NCBI GenBank assembly: GCA_029561505.1
Contig: JAKQXK010000443.1
Span: 1-12,482 of the forward strand
Source of the DNA: Spirochaetota bacterium
Lineage (GTDB): Bacteria; Spirochaetota; Leptospiria; Turneriellales; Turneriellaceae
Length of the DNA: 12,482 bases
Reading direction: 5' to 3'
Positions 1 through 7,633 of the stretch are shown one piece after another. The stretch's first letter is position 1. Each line of letters begins with the position of its first letter. The notes under the pieces are model-generated. The model ran no database searches, had not been told where the DNA came from, and worked only from the letters and a program-made list of their open reading frames with translations. Made by a program: the position numbers and the translations under genes.

Positions 1-730
1 CGAGAGCCCACGCTGCGAGTGCGGCGACCGACGGCCACATGATATAATCTTTCACGATTTGCTTAAAAGCCTTTTGGGCGATATGCTTCAGTTGCGGTAT
101 GACCTCACGTATGGGTTTGCCCTTTTCGAGCACATCGATCAGGCTTTGCTCGTGTAATGCGACGCCCTCTTCGAACAGCACCATCAGCAAGAAGGCATAC
201 ACCGGCTGCAAAATGTAGCGTACGCCCCATGGCTGATCGGCGGTGACACGAATAATGCCATAACCGACATCGAGGTCTTTGCCGATAACGTTTGTCCACG
301 TGTGGTGCACGACGTTGTGCGAGTGCATCCAGCGGTCAGAGGGGCTCATGGTATCCCATTCCCAGGTGTTCGACTGTATGTTCGGGTCTTTCATCCAGTC
401 CCATTGGCCGTGCAGCACGTTATGCGCGATTTCCATGTTTTCGAGAATTTTACCGAGCCCGAGCGTGACGGCGCCCATGGCGAGACAGGCGACTGCCAAA
501 CCCCAGCTGCTAAACGAGAAGCCCCAGAGTGGCACAAAAAACAAAGAGAGGTAAATGATCACGCGCCCGGCCAGATCAAATGAGCGCTGTGTTTTGATCA
601 GCTTCAGAATATAGCGGCGGTCACGGTCGCCACGGTCGGCAAAAACTTCATCGCGTATGGCATCCATTTCACGGCCGAACTCTTCGACCTCGTGCGGTTT
701 CAGATGCAGAAATTGACGTTTTGTTTTCAT
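1..730 (-). CDS. DesA3-type membrane fatty acyl desaturase (3' end cut off by window edge)
   Basis: Di-iron membrane desaturase that would insert a double bond into an acyl-CoA or lipid acyl chain using O2 and electrons from a reductase. The ATG at 730-728 is preceded by a strong ribosome site (GAGGAG, 6 nt away). 243 codons are present, with no stop before the left edge. Histidine boxes are visible: H103-N-V-L-H107 (AHNVLHG), followed by a QWDWM segment, and H138-N-V-V-H142-H143 (HSHNVVHHTWTNV), then a KDLDVGYG segment. These surroundings match the acyl-CoA Delta-9 desaturases related to mycobacterial DesA3. A hydrophobic stretch at residues 55-95 and another near 170-190 fit membrane segments. 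The third histidine box is expected beyond the window. It lies 17 nt downstream of the reductase gene, so the two are almost certainly co-transcribed. The family call is firm; the exact substrate and double-bond position are inferred. Confidence 0.9.
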   Translation of the reverse strand, partial: MKTKRQFLHLKPHEVEEFGREMDAIRDEVFADRGDRDRRYILKLIKTQRSFDLAGRVIIYLSLFFVPLWGFSFSSWGLAVACLAMGAVTLGLGKILENMEIAHNVLHGQWDWMKDPNIQSNTWEWDTMSPSDRWMHSHNVVHHTWTNVIGKDLDVGYGIIRVTADQPWGVRYILQPVYAFLLMVLFEEGVALHEQSLIDVLEKGKPIREVIPQLKHIAQKAFKQIVKDYIMWPSVAALAAWAL

Positions 731-747
731 TTTGAGCTCCTCTTGTT

Positions 748-1848
748 TTATAGATTGATTTCACATTTGCCGTGCGCGGCCATTACACACGTTTGCACCT
801 TGGCGCCGGGTTCACTGACGAGTTTGCCGTCGCGCAGATCGCGCACCGAGCCCGAGACCAGAGTCGTGTCGCAGGTATGGCAGATGCCCATGCGGCAGCC
901 ATGCGGTGGGTTGAGCCCTGCATCTTCGGCGACGCGCAAGAGGCTCGTCGCTCCGTCGGCCTTCGCTTCAACCTCGCTCTGAGAGAATTTGACGAGACCG
1001 CCGCGCGCCGATTTCGGTATAGCTACGGTCGGTGCACGAAACTCTTCGAAGTGCAGATTTGCAGATCGCCTTGCTTTGGTGAAATGCGCCTTGATCGCGG
1101 CGAGAAGTTCTTGCGGCCCGCAAGCGTAAACTTCGCGTTCGCGCCAGTCGGGGCATAGTTTCGTCAATTGCGCTGAGCTGAAGTGAAACTTCTTTCGCGA
1201 TGCATTGCCGAGTCTGCGCGTGTATACGGGAAGGTATGCATATTCTGCGAATCGTTTCGGCAGCTCTTGCAGCTCTTTGCCAAAAATCGCATCGTATTCG
1301 TGTGGCGCATAGTGAATGTGTACCGTGTCGAGATGGCGTTCGAGTGCAATCATTGAGTGCAGCATGCTGCGCACCGGGGTAACTCCGCTGCCGGCGCTGA
1401 TAAAAAGCAGCTTCATCGCGCCGGCATCTGGCAAATGAAAGTTGCCCTGCGGCAGGCCGACCGAGACATATTCACCGACTTTCAGGTTGCGCACCAGGTG
1501 GCGCGACAACCTGCCACCCTCGAGAATTTTTACGGTAATCGTGAAGCACCCATCTTCGCGCTCGGGTGGCGACGAAATGCTGTAGGTACGGTGGTATTGC
1601 CTGCCGTCGATCGAGAGGCCGATGCGTACATGCTGGCCAGCGCGCCCACCGCGCCACGCCGTATTGGGTCTGAGGGTAATCGTGCGCGCATCTTTGGTTT
1701 CATCCCACACCTTTTCGACGCGGGCCCTGATCGCATGCGCCGACCATAATGGGTTCATGAGCTCGGTGTAGTGCGAGCTCGTCAGCGGGTAGGTGAACAG
1801 GTTCGTGAACCTGGCAAATATGCGGTTTATCAAATTGGTGTTGTGCAT
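748..1848 (-). CDS. Ferredoxin-NAD(P) reductase-like oxidoreductase with C-terminal 2Fe-2S domain
   Basis: Electron-transfer flavoprotein that would pass electrons from NAD(P)H through FAD and a plant-type [2Fe-2S] cluster to the neighbouring desaturase. The 366 residues hold three domains. The FAD-binding barrel covers about 38-140, with R87-T-Y-S90 as the flavin motif. The nucleotide-binding domain covers about 145-260, with GSGVTP at 153-158 and CGP at 243-245. The ferredoxin domain covers about 284-366, with C318-x4-C323-x2-C326 and C354 as cluster ligands. The N-terminal ~35-residue extension is a known style in reductases paired with desaturases (mycobacterial Rv3230c, Pseudomonas DesC). 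ATG at 1848 follows GAGG with suitable spacing. It is the first gene of a two-gene unit. The upstream gap of 85 nt carries palindromes that probably bind a repressor. The NADH versus NADPH preference cannot be read with confidence. Confidence 0.9.
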   Translation of the reverse strand: MHNTNLINRIFARFTNLFTYPLTSSHYTELMNPLWSAHAIRARVEKVWDETKDARTITLRPNTAWRGGRAGQHVRIGLSIDGRQYHRTYSISSPPEREDGCFTITVKILEGGRLSRHLVRNLKVGEYVSVGLPQGNFHLPDAGAMKLLFISAGSGVTPVRSMLHSMIALERHLDTVHIHYAPHEYDAIFGKELQELPKRFAEYAYLPVYTRRLGNASRKKFHFSSAQLTKLCPDWREREVYACGPQELLAAIKAHFTKARRSANLHFEEFRAPTVAIPKSARGGLVKFSQSEVEAKADGATSLLRVAEDAGLNPPHGCRMGICHTCDTTLVSGSVRDLRDGKLVSEPGAKVQTCVMAAHGKCEINL

Positions 1849-1869
1849 GCAGACCTCGCGCGGACGCTA

Positions 1870-1900
1870 TATCTAACAGTGTTAGTTTGTAAACACAAAG
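1870..1900 (-). promoter_or_regulatory. Probable promoter/operator of the reductase-desaturase genes
   Basis: In the 85-nt gap before the reductase gene, CTAACA-G-TGTTAG at 1873-1885 is a perfect inverted repeat (6-bp arms, one central base). It is followed directly by TTTGT-AAAC-ACAAA at 1886-1899 (5-bp arms). Short palindromes of the first kind are typical TetR-family operators. On the minus strand, promoter-like hexamers overlap them, for example TTTACA with TATAGC 16 nt further on, or TTGTGT with TAGATA 17 nt further on; both matches are imperfect. Repression by a fatty-acid-responsive regulator like DesT or FabR is an inference. No regulator gene is in the window. Confidence 0.45.
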
Positions 1901-1933
1901 TTGACACTTGCGTCGAATTAAGTAACCACGCTC

Positions 1934-2983
1934 TCAGAATTCCAATTTATCCAGCCGCCCAAGCGCTTTCTGCATGAGGCTCGAATGGCAGCGGGCACCG
2001 AGCTCGCCGGCCGTCAGGTATTCGCCACCTGCCACGCCTTCGTTCACATAAATCAACTTCACCGCAATTTTGTAGCGCGTAATCGCGTGATGAAAATCGG
2101 GTGGCAGAGTGTGCGCGAGTCTCATGAGTTTTTTGCGCTGGGCTGCAGGCATTTTGTCAGGTGAGGATTGCTCTTTCATCTCAGGTGGCAGCGCCAAAAA
2201 GCCCGGAAACAGCAATTCACCTTTGAGAAAGGGAAAATTGCGGCCACTCGCCACGACCTGGTATTTGTCGCCGCTGCGGTGAACCTGCATCACCCAAAGC
2301 ACGTCGTATGCCTGAGCGCGCGGCTTCTTGACAGGGAAAAGCAACTCGTTGCCATTCTTGTGGGCTGCGCACAGGGCAGCCGCAAAACAGATTTCGCAAC
2401 GCGGGCGCTTTTTGCAGATTGTCTGCCCCCATTGCATCAGAGCTTCATTGACGTCACCTGCCGGCATATCGGCCTTGAAGAAAGGTGCTGCTGCGCGTTC
2501 TGCCGCGGTGCGAAACGCCGGTGTGCCCGTAGTCTGCGGCAATTCAAAAAACCTTGAAAGCACGCGCGCATGGTTCGCATCGTTCGCGAGAATCGGTTCG
2601 TTGTTGTGAATCGACGCTATTATCGCCGCGGTGTAGTGCCCAATACCGGGAATTTTCAGCAGATCATTATAGCTGACGGGCATTTTGCCCGCGTGGTTTG
2701 CCGCAATGTAAACCGCAGCCTTGAACATGTTGCGCGCCCTCGAATAATACCCCATACCGCGAAAGGCGGCGAGTACATCGCTCTCAGGGCCTCGCGCCAA
2801 CGCCACAACATCGGGAAAGCGCTTCAGAAAAGTTTTCAGCTTATCTTTACCCGCAGCGATCTGCGTCTGTTGCAAAAAAATCTCGGTTATCCACGTGCGG
2901 TATGCATTTCTGCCGGCTCTGAAATCGTATGCATGCTTTTCGGTTTCGTACCACTTTTTTAAGCGATCGATCAGGGGTTTCAT
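1934..2983 (-). CDS. mutY: A/G-specific adenine glycosylase MutY (divergent)
   Basis: DNA repair glycosylase that removes adenine mispaired with 8-oxoguanine. The HhH-GPD domain spans about 1-205: catalytic Glu34 in TEIFLQQTQ, helix-hairpin-helix IPGIGHYTA at 111-119 with the conserved Tyr117, and catalytic Asp135. Four cysteines for the 4Fe-4S cluster follow at 190, 196, 199 and 205. A NUDIX-like recognition domain spans about 225-349. Oddities: the first cysteine pair is spaced x5 rather than the usual x6; the LPW-type motif before the catalytic helix is replaced by YDF; and the FSH loop that reads 8-oxoG is I301-T-R303. I prefer ATG 2983, one nt after the guaD stop, giving 349 aa. A TTG at 3013 would add ten residues and overlap guaD, but neither has a strong ribosome site. 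It is the last gene of the five-gene unit. Confidence 0.88.
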   Translation of the reverse strand: MKPLIDRLKKWYETEKHAYDFRAGRNAYRTWITEIFLQQTQIAAGKDKLKTFLKRFPDVVALARGPESDVLAAFRGMGYYSRARNMFKAAVYIAANHAGKMPVSYNDLLKIPGIGHYTAAIIASIHNNEPILANDANHARVLSRFFELPQTTGTPAFRTAAERAAAPFFKADMPAGDVNEALMQWGQTICKKRPRCEICFAAALCAAHKNGNELLFPVKKPRAQAYDVLWVMQVHRSGDKYQVVASGRNFPFLKGELLFPGFLALPPEMKEQSSPDKMPAAQRKKLMRLAHTLPPDFHHAITRYKIAVKLIYVNEGVAGGEYLTAGELGARCHSSLMQKALGRLDKLEF

Positions 2984-2984
2984 G

Positions 2985-4280
2985 TCAGCGTGCAAATACG
3001 GTCTTTCCCGCAACGACGGTCGTCTCGACCATGTTGTTGTGGCTGCGGTAGACGATACGGTTAAGTCGTTCTGCGAGTGCAGAATAGTGGTTCTTCTCTT
3101 CGTCGAGCAGCGTATCGCAGAGCGAGTCGTCGATCACGCAGAAATCAGCCTGTTTGCCGATTGCAAAACTTCCAAGGTCATGCGCGCGCGACAGCGCCGC
3201 CGCGTTGCCGAGAGTCGCCTGATAGACCGCGTCTGCCACTGTAATGGAACACTTGGCGCCATCGAAGTGGGCCCGCAGTTTTGCCATCTCTGTCATGGTT
3301 TTCGCTTCGTGCAGCATCGAAAGCGAATAACCGGCGGCGACATCGGTGCCGAGCCCGAGGCGAATTTTTTCGTGCCTGAAATTTTGGTAAGGCAAAATGC
3401 CGCTGCCGAGAAAATTGTTTGAAACGGGGCAGTGCACCACGACACTTTCGCGTTCGCGAATGAGCCGCCGTTCTGCTTCTGCGAGGTGAATGCCGTGGCC
3501 GAGCAGGGTCTTGGCGTGCAGACAGCCATGTTGATCGTACACATCGGCATAACTTTTCGCTTCGGGAAACAGCCTTGAAGTTTCGCTCACTTCGTCGCGA
3601 TTCTCGCTGATGTGCGTCTGCAGAAACGTATCGTAAGCACGGCTTAGTTTGCCGCAGAGATCGAGCAGTGCGCCCGAACAGCTGATGGCAAAACGCGGCG
3701 TGACGACAAATTCGGTGAGCCCTTTTTTATGCCAGGTTTCGATGAGCTTCATCATGTTACGTTCTGCATCGGCCGCCGTGGTCAAAAGTTCTTCGGGTAC
3801 GTTGCGGTCCATAAGCGTGAGGCCGAGATATGCCCGAATACCCGCCCGGCTGGCTTCGCTGAAGGCTATATCCGCAGCTCTGCTGTGAGCTGAAAGGTAC
3901 GCGACCGTTGTCGTTGTGCCGTGCGAGAGCGAGCTCTGAAAAAAGTTCAGGCTCTGCAGTTCGGCAACCCGATCATCGCTGAACCGCCCCTCTTGCGGAA
4001 AAGTATAGCGGTTCAGCCAGGGCAACAGCGCTTCGGCACCTTGTGATGCAAATTCATATTGCGGCAGATGCGTGTGCAGGTCAATGAGGCCGGGTAGCGT
4101 CACAAACTTTTCGCGAAGCAGAATTTCATAGCCAATCAGCCGGTCAGCAGCTGGTACTTCACCGAAATAGTCAATGCGCCCGTTTTCGTCGTAAAGCAGG
4201 CAAGCGCGCTCGATGAAGGCCAGAGTGCCATCATTCTGAGGATTCACAAACGCCGAGATGACACCGCCCTTGTTTTGCAT
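2985..4280 (-). CDS. guaD: Guanine deaminase (amidohydrolase superfamily)
   Basis: Zinc hydrolase converting guanine to xanthine and ammonia in purine salvage and catabolism; cytosolic. The 431 residues have the family order of motifs. PGLIDLHTH is at 63-71, with metal ligands H69 and H71, followed directly by LPQYEF. TPRFA is at 194-198 (substrate-contacting Arg-Phe of guanine deaminases). The third metal His223 lies in QTHISEN, with catalytic Glu226. LLGHGIHL is at 259-266, HCPVSNNFLGSG at 283-294, and GTDVAAG, with metal-binding Asp313, at 311-317. The TPRFA and SNNFLGSG segments favour guanine deaminase over other chlorohydrolase-type deaminases. ATG at 4280 lies 5 nt after the stop of the ABC ATPase gene, and mutY starts one nt after its own stop, so translation is probably coupled. 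Purine catabolism beside Fe-S and envelope genes is unexpected. Confidence 0.9.
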   Translation of the reverse strand: MQNKGGVISAFVNPQNDGTLAFIERACLLYDENGRIDYFGEVPAADRLIGYEILLREKFVTLPGLIDLHTHLPQYEFASQGAEALLPWLNRYTFPQEGRFSDDRVAELQSLNFFQSSLSHGTTTTVAYLSAHSRAADIAFSEASRAGIRAYLGLTLMDRNVPEELLTTAADAERNMMKLIETWHKKGLTEFVVTPRFAISCSGALLDLCGKLSRAYDTFLQTHISENRDEVSETSRLFPEAKSYADVYDQHGCLHAKTLLGHGIHLAEAERRLIRERESVVVHCPVSNNFLGSGILPYQNFRHEKIRLGLGTDVAAGYSLSMLHEAKTMTEMAKLRAHFDGAKCSITVADAVYQATLGNAAALSRAHDLGSFAIGKQADFCVIDDSLCDTLLDEEKNHYSALAERLNRIVYRSHNNMVETTVVAGKTVFAR

Positions 4281-4285
4281 GATCG

Positions 4286-5047
4286 CTACTCTACCACTGG
4301 TATCGGGCCTGTGAGTTTACCTTCGCGAAATTGTTCAAAATAAGGCTCGGTCGTTGTCTTAAATTCGTCTCGACTCAAAATGGCGTGTAGTTCGCCTGCG
4401 ACAACAAGGCCTATCTTATCTGCAAGTTTGTAGGCGAGATTGAAGTCATGCGCGACCACAATGGCCGCGCTGCCGAGGTTGCGCTGTATACCTTTGATCA
4501 GCACCGCGATCGCGTCGGTCAAAACCGGATCAAGGCCCGCCGTCGGGTCGTCGAACAGCAGAATCTGGGGGTCCATGGCTATGGCGCGCGCGATGCCTGC
4601 GCGTTTTTGCATGCCACCCGATAGTTCTGACGGAAATTTGTCTTCAACATCTTTTAGGCCTGCCCGGTTCAGGCATTCGGTCGCCTTCGCGCGCAACGCC
4701 TCTTCACCGAGATCTGAAAACCGGCGCAGAGCAAACACGACATTCTGCCACACGTGCAATGAATCAAAAAGACCCGATTTCTGAAAAACATAACCGATAC
4801 TGCGCCTGAGCTCGTCGAGTTCGGCGTGGCTGAGCGAGTGTACGTTCTTGCCAAGAATCTCCGCGCTGCCTGATTGCGGCCTGAAGAGCCCCACCAGAGT
4901 TTTCAGCAGCATCGTTTTTCCCGAGCCGTTCTTGCCCATGAGCACGAGCGTTTCACCCGGCGCGAGATCGAAGCTAATGTTGCGTAATATCGCTTTTCCG
5001 TCGATAGTCAGAGATAAATTTTCAACTTTTACAGCGTTGTTTGCCAT
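4286..5047 (-). CDS. MlaF-like ABC transporter ATP-binding protein
   Basis: ATPase subunit resembling MlaF/Ttg2A, which powers retrograde phospholipid (or solvent/steroid) transport with an MlaE permease and MCE-domain protein. Motifs over 253 residues: Walker A GKNGSGKT at 38-45, Q-loop Gln89 in GYVFQKSGLFDSL, signature LSGGMQKRAGIARA at 142-155, Walker B ILLFDD at 162-167, D-loop AGLDP at 170-174 and switch His200. The YVFQ..GLFDSL and GGMQKR.G.ARA sequences are characteristic of the Mla subgroup. Position 167, normally the catalytic Glu, is Asp. No permease or MCE gene is adjacent, so its partners must be encoded elsewhere. I choose ATG 5047, two nt after the tonB-like stop; TTG at 5053 would add two residues. 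It sits in the middle of the tightly packed five-gene unit. Confidence 0.85.
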   Translation of the reverse strand: MANNAVKVENLSLTIDGKAILRNISFDLAPGETLVLMGKNGSGKTMLLKTLVGLFRPQSGSAEILGKNVHSLSHAELDELRRSIGYVFQKSGLFDSLHVWQNVVFALRRFSDLGEEALRAKATECLNRAGLKDVEDKFPSELSGGMQKRAGIARAIAMDPQILLFDDPTAGLDPVLTDAIAVLIKGIQRNLGSAAIVVAHDFNLAYKLADKIGLVVAGELHAILSRDEFKTTTEPYFEQFREGKLTGPIPVVE

Positions 5048-5049
5048 AA

Positions 5050-5817
5050 TCAATCACGCATCTTGAATGTCACAACAATCACGCCGGTGGCTGTTTCGCC
5101 AGAAGGTGACGGCGAGAACACCGCATTGCGGTACGCGTTGCGCGCGCTGATATCGAGGCGCGTGATACCAGAAGACTTCAGAATCTCAACGCTCTCGACG
5201 CGGCCTTGCGCGTCAATTTCAAGCAGAAGCTCAACCTTTCCCTGACCCGATTTTTTGCGCACGCTTTCAGGGTAATCAATCGCGGGCATTGAGATTAATC
5301 GTCTTGCGGCTCCCTTGCGCCAGCGCGTCGCCGCGCTGCTGTCGCCTTTCGGAATATTAACTTTTTCGGCCTCGCCGCGCTTGGTACTCTTGCCAGTTGC
5401 TTCGCTGCCCCAGCTTGTTGATTCGGTGCGCGCACCGCTGCCCGACTCTTTGCCGCGCGAGGCCCGCGAGTGCATCTGCTGTTCATACTGTGACCACGGG
5501 TCGGCCAGAGTCTGCGTTTCGCTCTTGCTGTTGGTTTTGCCTTTGCGCCTGCTGCCTGCAGCCCCTGCCGGGTCTTTCTGCGGCCTTACCTTCTTGCCAG
5601 TACTATTTGCCGGGCGCGTGATTTCTTCTTGTAATTCTTCTTCTACAATCTCTTGGGTGGGTTGAGGCGCGCGGTTTACAATGGTGACAGTCAAGGTCTG
5701 GTAAAACCGCAGATCGGCAAAAAGTACAATGAAAAGAAAGAGCAGGGCGTGCAGAGCCAGCGAAACCAGAAAGGCTCGCCGTTCGGGGTGCATCACAGGA
5801 GGGTAAACTTGCGTCAC
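5050..5817 (-). CDS. TonB-family energy transducer-like protein
   Basis: Inner-membrane-anchored periplasmic protein with TonB architecture. A short cytoplasmic N-terminus is followed by one membrane segment (about 15-34, preceded by Arg13-Arg14) and a low-complexity periplasmic linker (about 50-165, rich in Lys, Arg, Ser, Gly and Glu). A TonB C-terminal domain covers about 172-254: YPESVRKK at 182-189, the G-K-V-E-L strand at 193-197, and SSG with A-x-x-A-V-F-S-P at its end. The length of 255 aa is normal. The linker lacks the usual long Pro-Lys and Pro-Glu repeats. No exbB or exbD is nearby, so it may use a shared motor or be a TonB-like envelope protein. GTG 5817 overlaps the sufS stop by 4 nt (GTGA). 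An ATG at 5793 is an alternative that still keeps the membrane segment. Confidence 0.82.
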   Translation of the reverse strand: MTQVYPPVMHPERRAFLVSLALHALLFLFIVLFADLRFYQTLTVTIVNRAPQPTQEIVEEELQEEITRPANSTGKKVRPQKDPAGAAGSRRKGKTNSKSETQTLADPWSQYEQQMHSRASRGKESGSGARTESTSWGSEATGKSTKRGEAEKVNIPKGDSSAATRWRKGAARRLISMPAIDYPESVRKKSGQGKVELLLEIDAQGRVESVEILKSSGITRLDISARNAYRNAVFSPSPSGETATGVIVVTFKMRD

Positions 5818-7061
5818 TTGCGGAATATCTTTTTTACATATCCGATTCCGCTGATGAGCCTGTCAACATCGTCTTGGGTGTTGTAAACAGAGAAAGAAGC
5901 GCGTGCGGTTGCGGCTACCCCGAAAGACCGCATCAGAAGCTGGCAGCAATGGTGTCCGGCGCGAATGCAGATATCCTGTTCGTCGAGCAGGGTTCCCGTG
6001 TCGTGCGCGTGCACCCCTGGTATCTCAAACGAATAGATCGGCGACCGCGACGCACCCGCGCTGAGCCCAAAGACGCGAATTTCTAGCGCGCCGAGTTTTT
6101 CGTCAGCGTAAAGGCGCAGCTTCTCATCTGTTTCATGTATGACCTTTTGGTTCTCAGTGACAAAGTCGATCGCAGCCCCCAGGGCATATATTTCAGCAAT
6201 TGGCTGCGTGCCTGCTTCAAAACGCGCCGGTGCTTCGAGGTAAGTTGAGCTTTCGTGTTCGACGAGTGCGATCATGCCGCCACCCGTTTGATAGGTATCG
6301 CAGGCGTCGAACACGGGCTTGCGGCCGATCACCGCGCCCAAACCCGTCGAAGCGAAAAGTTTGTGCGCTGAGAAGACGACAAAATCGGCATTAAGGGCCT
6401 TAACTTTTTGTGGTACGTGCACCGCGGCCTGAGCCGCATCGACAATAAAAACTGCGCCATGTTTTGCTGCAAGTTCGCGTATAGCCGCCAGATCGTGAAT
6501 GATACCGGTGACGTTCGACTGTAAACTCAGCGAAACAATGCGGATTGCGTACGAATCAAAAAGTGCAGCCGCTTCTGCAGATGAAACGCCGATTCTGCCG
6601 TCAGCATCTGCCTTCAGGTAGACCAGCTTGTAGCCTGACCTTTTCGCTGCCACCTGCCAGGGAACAAGGTTCGCATGGTGCTCGCTTTCGCTGAGCAAAA
6701 TCGCCGGCGGCTTCTCAGAGGCAAACGCCGGGAAAAAATCTTTGAGTCTTGACTCAGGTGAAGTCAGCGTATGCGCGAGCAGGTTGAACCCCTCGGTTGT
6801 ACCTTTGACGAACACGGCGAGCGCGTCACCCGCATCAGACAGGTAGCGCGCGGTTTTCGCGCGCACCGTTTCAACGGTATCGGTGGCCCGTTGCGATAAC
6901 CGGTAAACGCCGCGGTGAATATTCACAGATTGGTTGACGTTGTAATCATTCAGCGCCTGCAACACCGCCGTCGGCTTCAATGCCGTGGCAGCGGAATCGA
7001 GATACACGAGACCCGGGTTGGCCTGAAAGAAGGGAAAGTTATCCCTGAGGTTTTGGTTCAT
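5814..7061 (-). CDS. sufS: SufS-type (group II) cysteine desulfurase
   Basis: PLP-dependent enzyme that takes sulfur from cysteine, leaving alanine, and holds it as a persulfide for Fe-S cluster assembly or other thio-transfer. The 415 residues are close to the ~406 usual for SufS. Visible motifs: YLDSAAT at 20-26, the SESEHHANLVPWQ segment with His128-His129, VDAAQ at 207-211, PLP lysine K234 in SAHK, and persulfide Cys372 in RAGHHC (a second Cys373 follows, where many homologues have Ala). The end, with YNTQDDVDRL at 393-402, also matches SufS. The open frame continues upstream to 7271, but that overlaps the ankyrin gene and looks non-coding. ATG at 7061 gives the canonical N-terminus, though its ribosome site is weak. 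No sufBCD or sufE is adjacent. It heads the five-gene unit ending in mutY. Confidence 0.92.
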   Translation of the reverse strand: MNQNLRDNFPFFQANPGLVYLDSAATALKPTAVLQALNDYNVNQSVNIHRGVYRLSQRATDTVETVRAKTARYLSDAGDALAVFVKGTTEGFNLLAHTLTSPESRLKDFFPAFASEKPPAILLSESEHHANLVPWQVAAKRSGYKLVYLKADADGRIGVSSAEAAALFDSYAIRIVSLSLQSNVTGIIHDLAAIRELAAKHGAVFIVDAAQAAVHVPQKVKALNADFVVFSAHKLFASTGLGAVIGRKPVFDACDTYQTGGGMIALVEHESSTYLEAPARFEAGTQPIAEIYALGAAIDFVTENQKVIHETDEKLRLYADEKLGALEIRVFGLSAGASRSPIYSFEIPGVHAHDTGTLLDEQDICIRAGHHCCQLLMRSFGVAATARASFSVYNTQDDVDRLISGIGYVKKIFRK

Positions 7062-7149
7062 GTACCCAAAGAAGATAATGAAAATTTCAGTTTTTGGCCA
7101 GTTTAGGCCTGATGACCGAAAGCACGGGCCCCTGAAGAGCGCGTCCTTA

Positions 7150-7620
7150 TTACTTGCGGGCCCCTGCGTTGCGCAGCAGCTGCACCAGCTCTGCATGATT
7201 GCCGCGTTCTGCGAGCACCAGCGCGGTTTCACCGTTCGGCGTAACATAGCGCACATTGGCTCCCGCCGCAATCAGCGAGCGCGCTACTTCGACATGACCG
7301 CCTACGCATGCGAGCATGAGCGCATTCCAGGTGAACCTATTCGTCACGTTGACGTCGGCGCGTAACGCGATCAGCTGCGCGACCATCGTTACCTGGCCGC
7401 GTTCGGCGGCCCCCATCAGCGCCGTGTAACCATTTTCGTTTTTCTGGTTGATATTCGTGCCCTGAGAGGTGATCTCTTGTACGCGCTTTTCGTCGCCACG
7501 TTCTGCCGCATCGACGAGTTCAGCGGCCGGCGTAGAGAAAGTTTTCTTCTGCGAAGACAAGCATGCCGAAGCGATGAGCGCCGTCGCGAGTAATAGTGGC
7601 AGAGTCGTTTTCAGAACCAT
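7150..7620 (-). CDS. Ankyrin-repeat lipoprotein
   Basis: A 156-residue exported protein. The N-terminus has Lys4, a hydrophobic stretch at 7-18 and a cysteine at 20 in LIASAC, which fits the relaxed spirochaetal lipobox, so I expect a lipid-anchored envelope protein. The rest is ankyrin repeats: about 32-61, 63-94 (GYTALMGAAERGQ start), 97-127 (WNALMLACVGGHVEVA) and a last partial or degenerate repeat at 129-155. Ankyrin repeats bind other proteins; no enzyme motif is present, so the partner is unknown. ATG 7620 is preceded by AGAGGA at good distance. It starts 13 nt after the SDR stop, so it is the third gene of that operon. The 88-nt gap to sufS shows no strong terminator, so read-through into sufS is possible. 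Confidence 0.82.
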   Translation of the reverse strand: MVLKTTLPLLLATALIASACLSSQKKTFSTPAAELVDAAERGDEKRVQEITSQGTNINQKNENGYTALMGAAERGQVTMVAQLIALRADVNVTNRFTWNALMLACVGGHVEVARSLIAAGANVRYVTPNGETALVLAERGNHAELVQLLRNAGARK

Positions 7621-7633
7621 GTATCCTCTTTTA

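Noticed and set aside
692..1749. Plus-strand open frames opposite the reductase gene
   Set aside because: They are antisense shadows of a clearly conserved gene, with no domain pattern or ribosome sites.
7062..7149. Possible terminator between the ankyrin gene and sufS (GGCC-TAAACT-GGCC then five A on the transcribed strand)
   Set aside because: The stem is only four bases and is followed by A rather than T, so it does not look like a working terminator.
7062..7271. 70-residue N-terminal extension of the sufS frame
   Set aside because: It overlaps the ankyrin gene on the same strand and lacks any family similarity; the canonical SufS N-terminus begins at ATG 7061.
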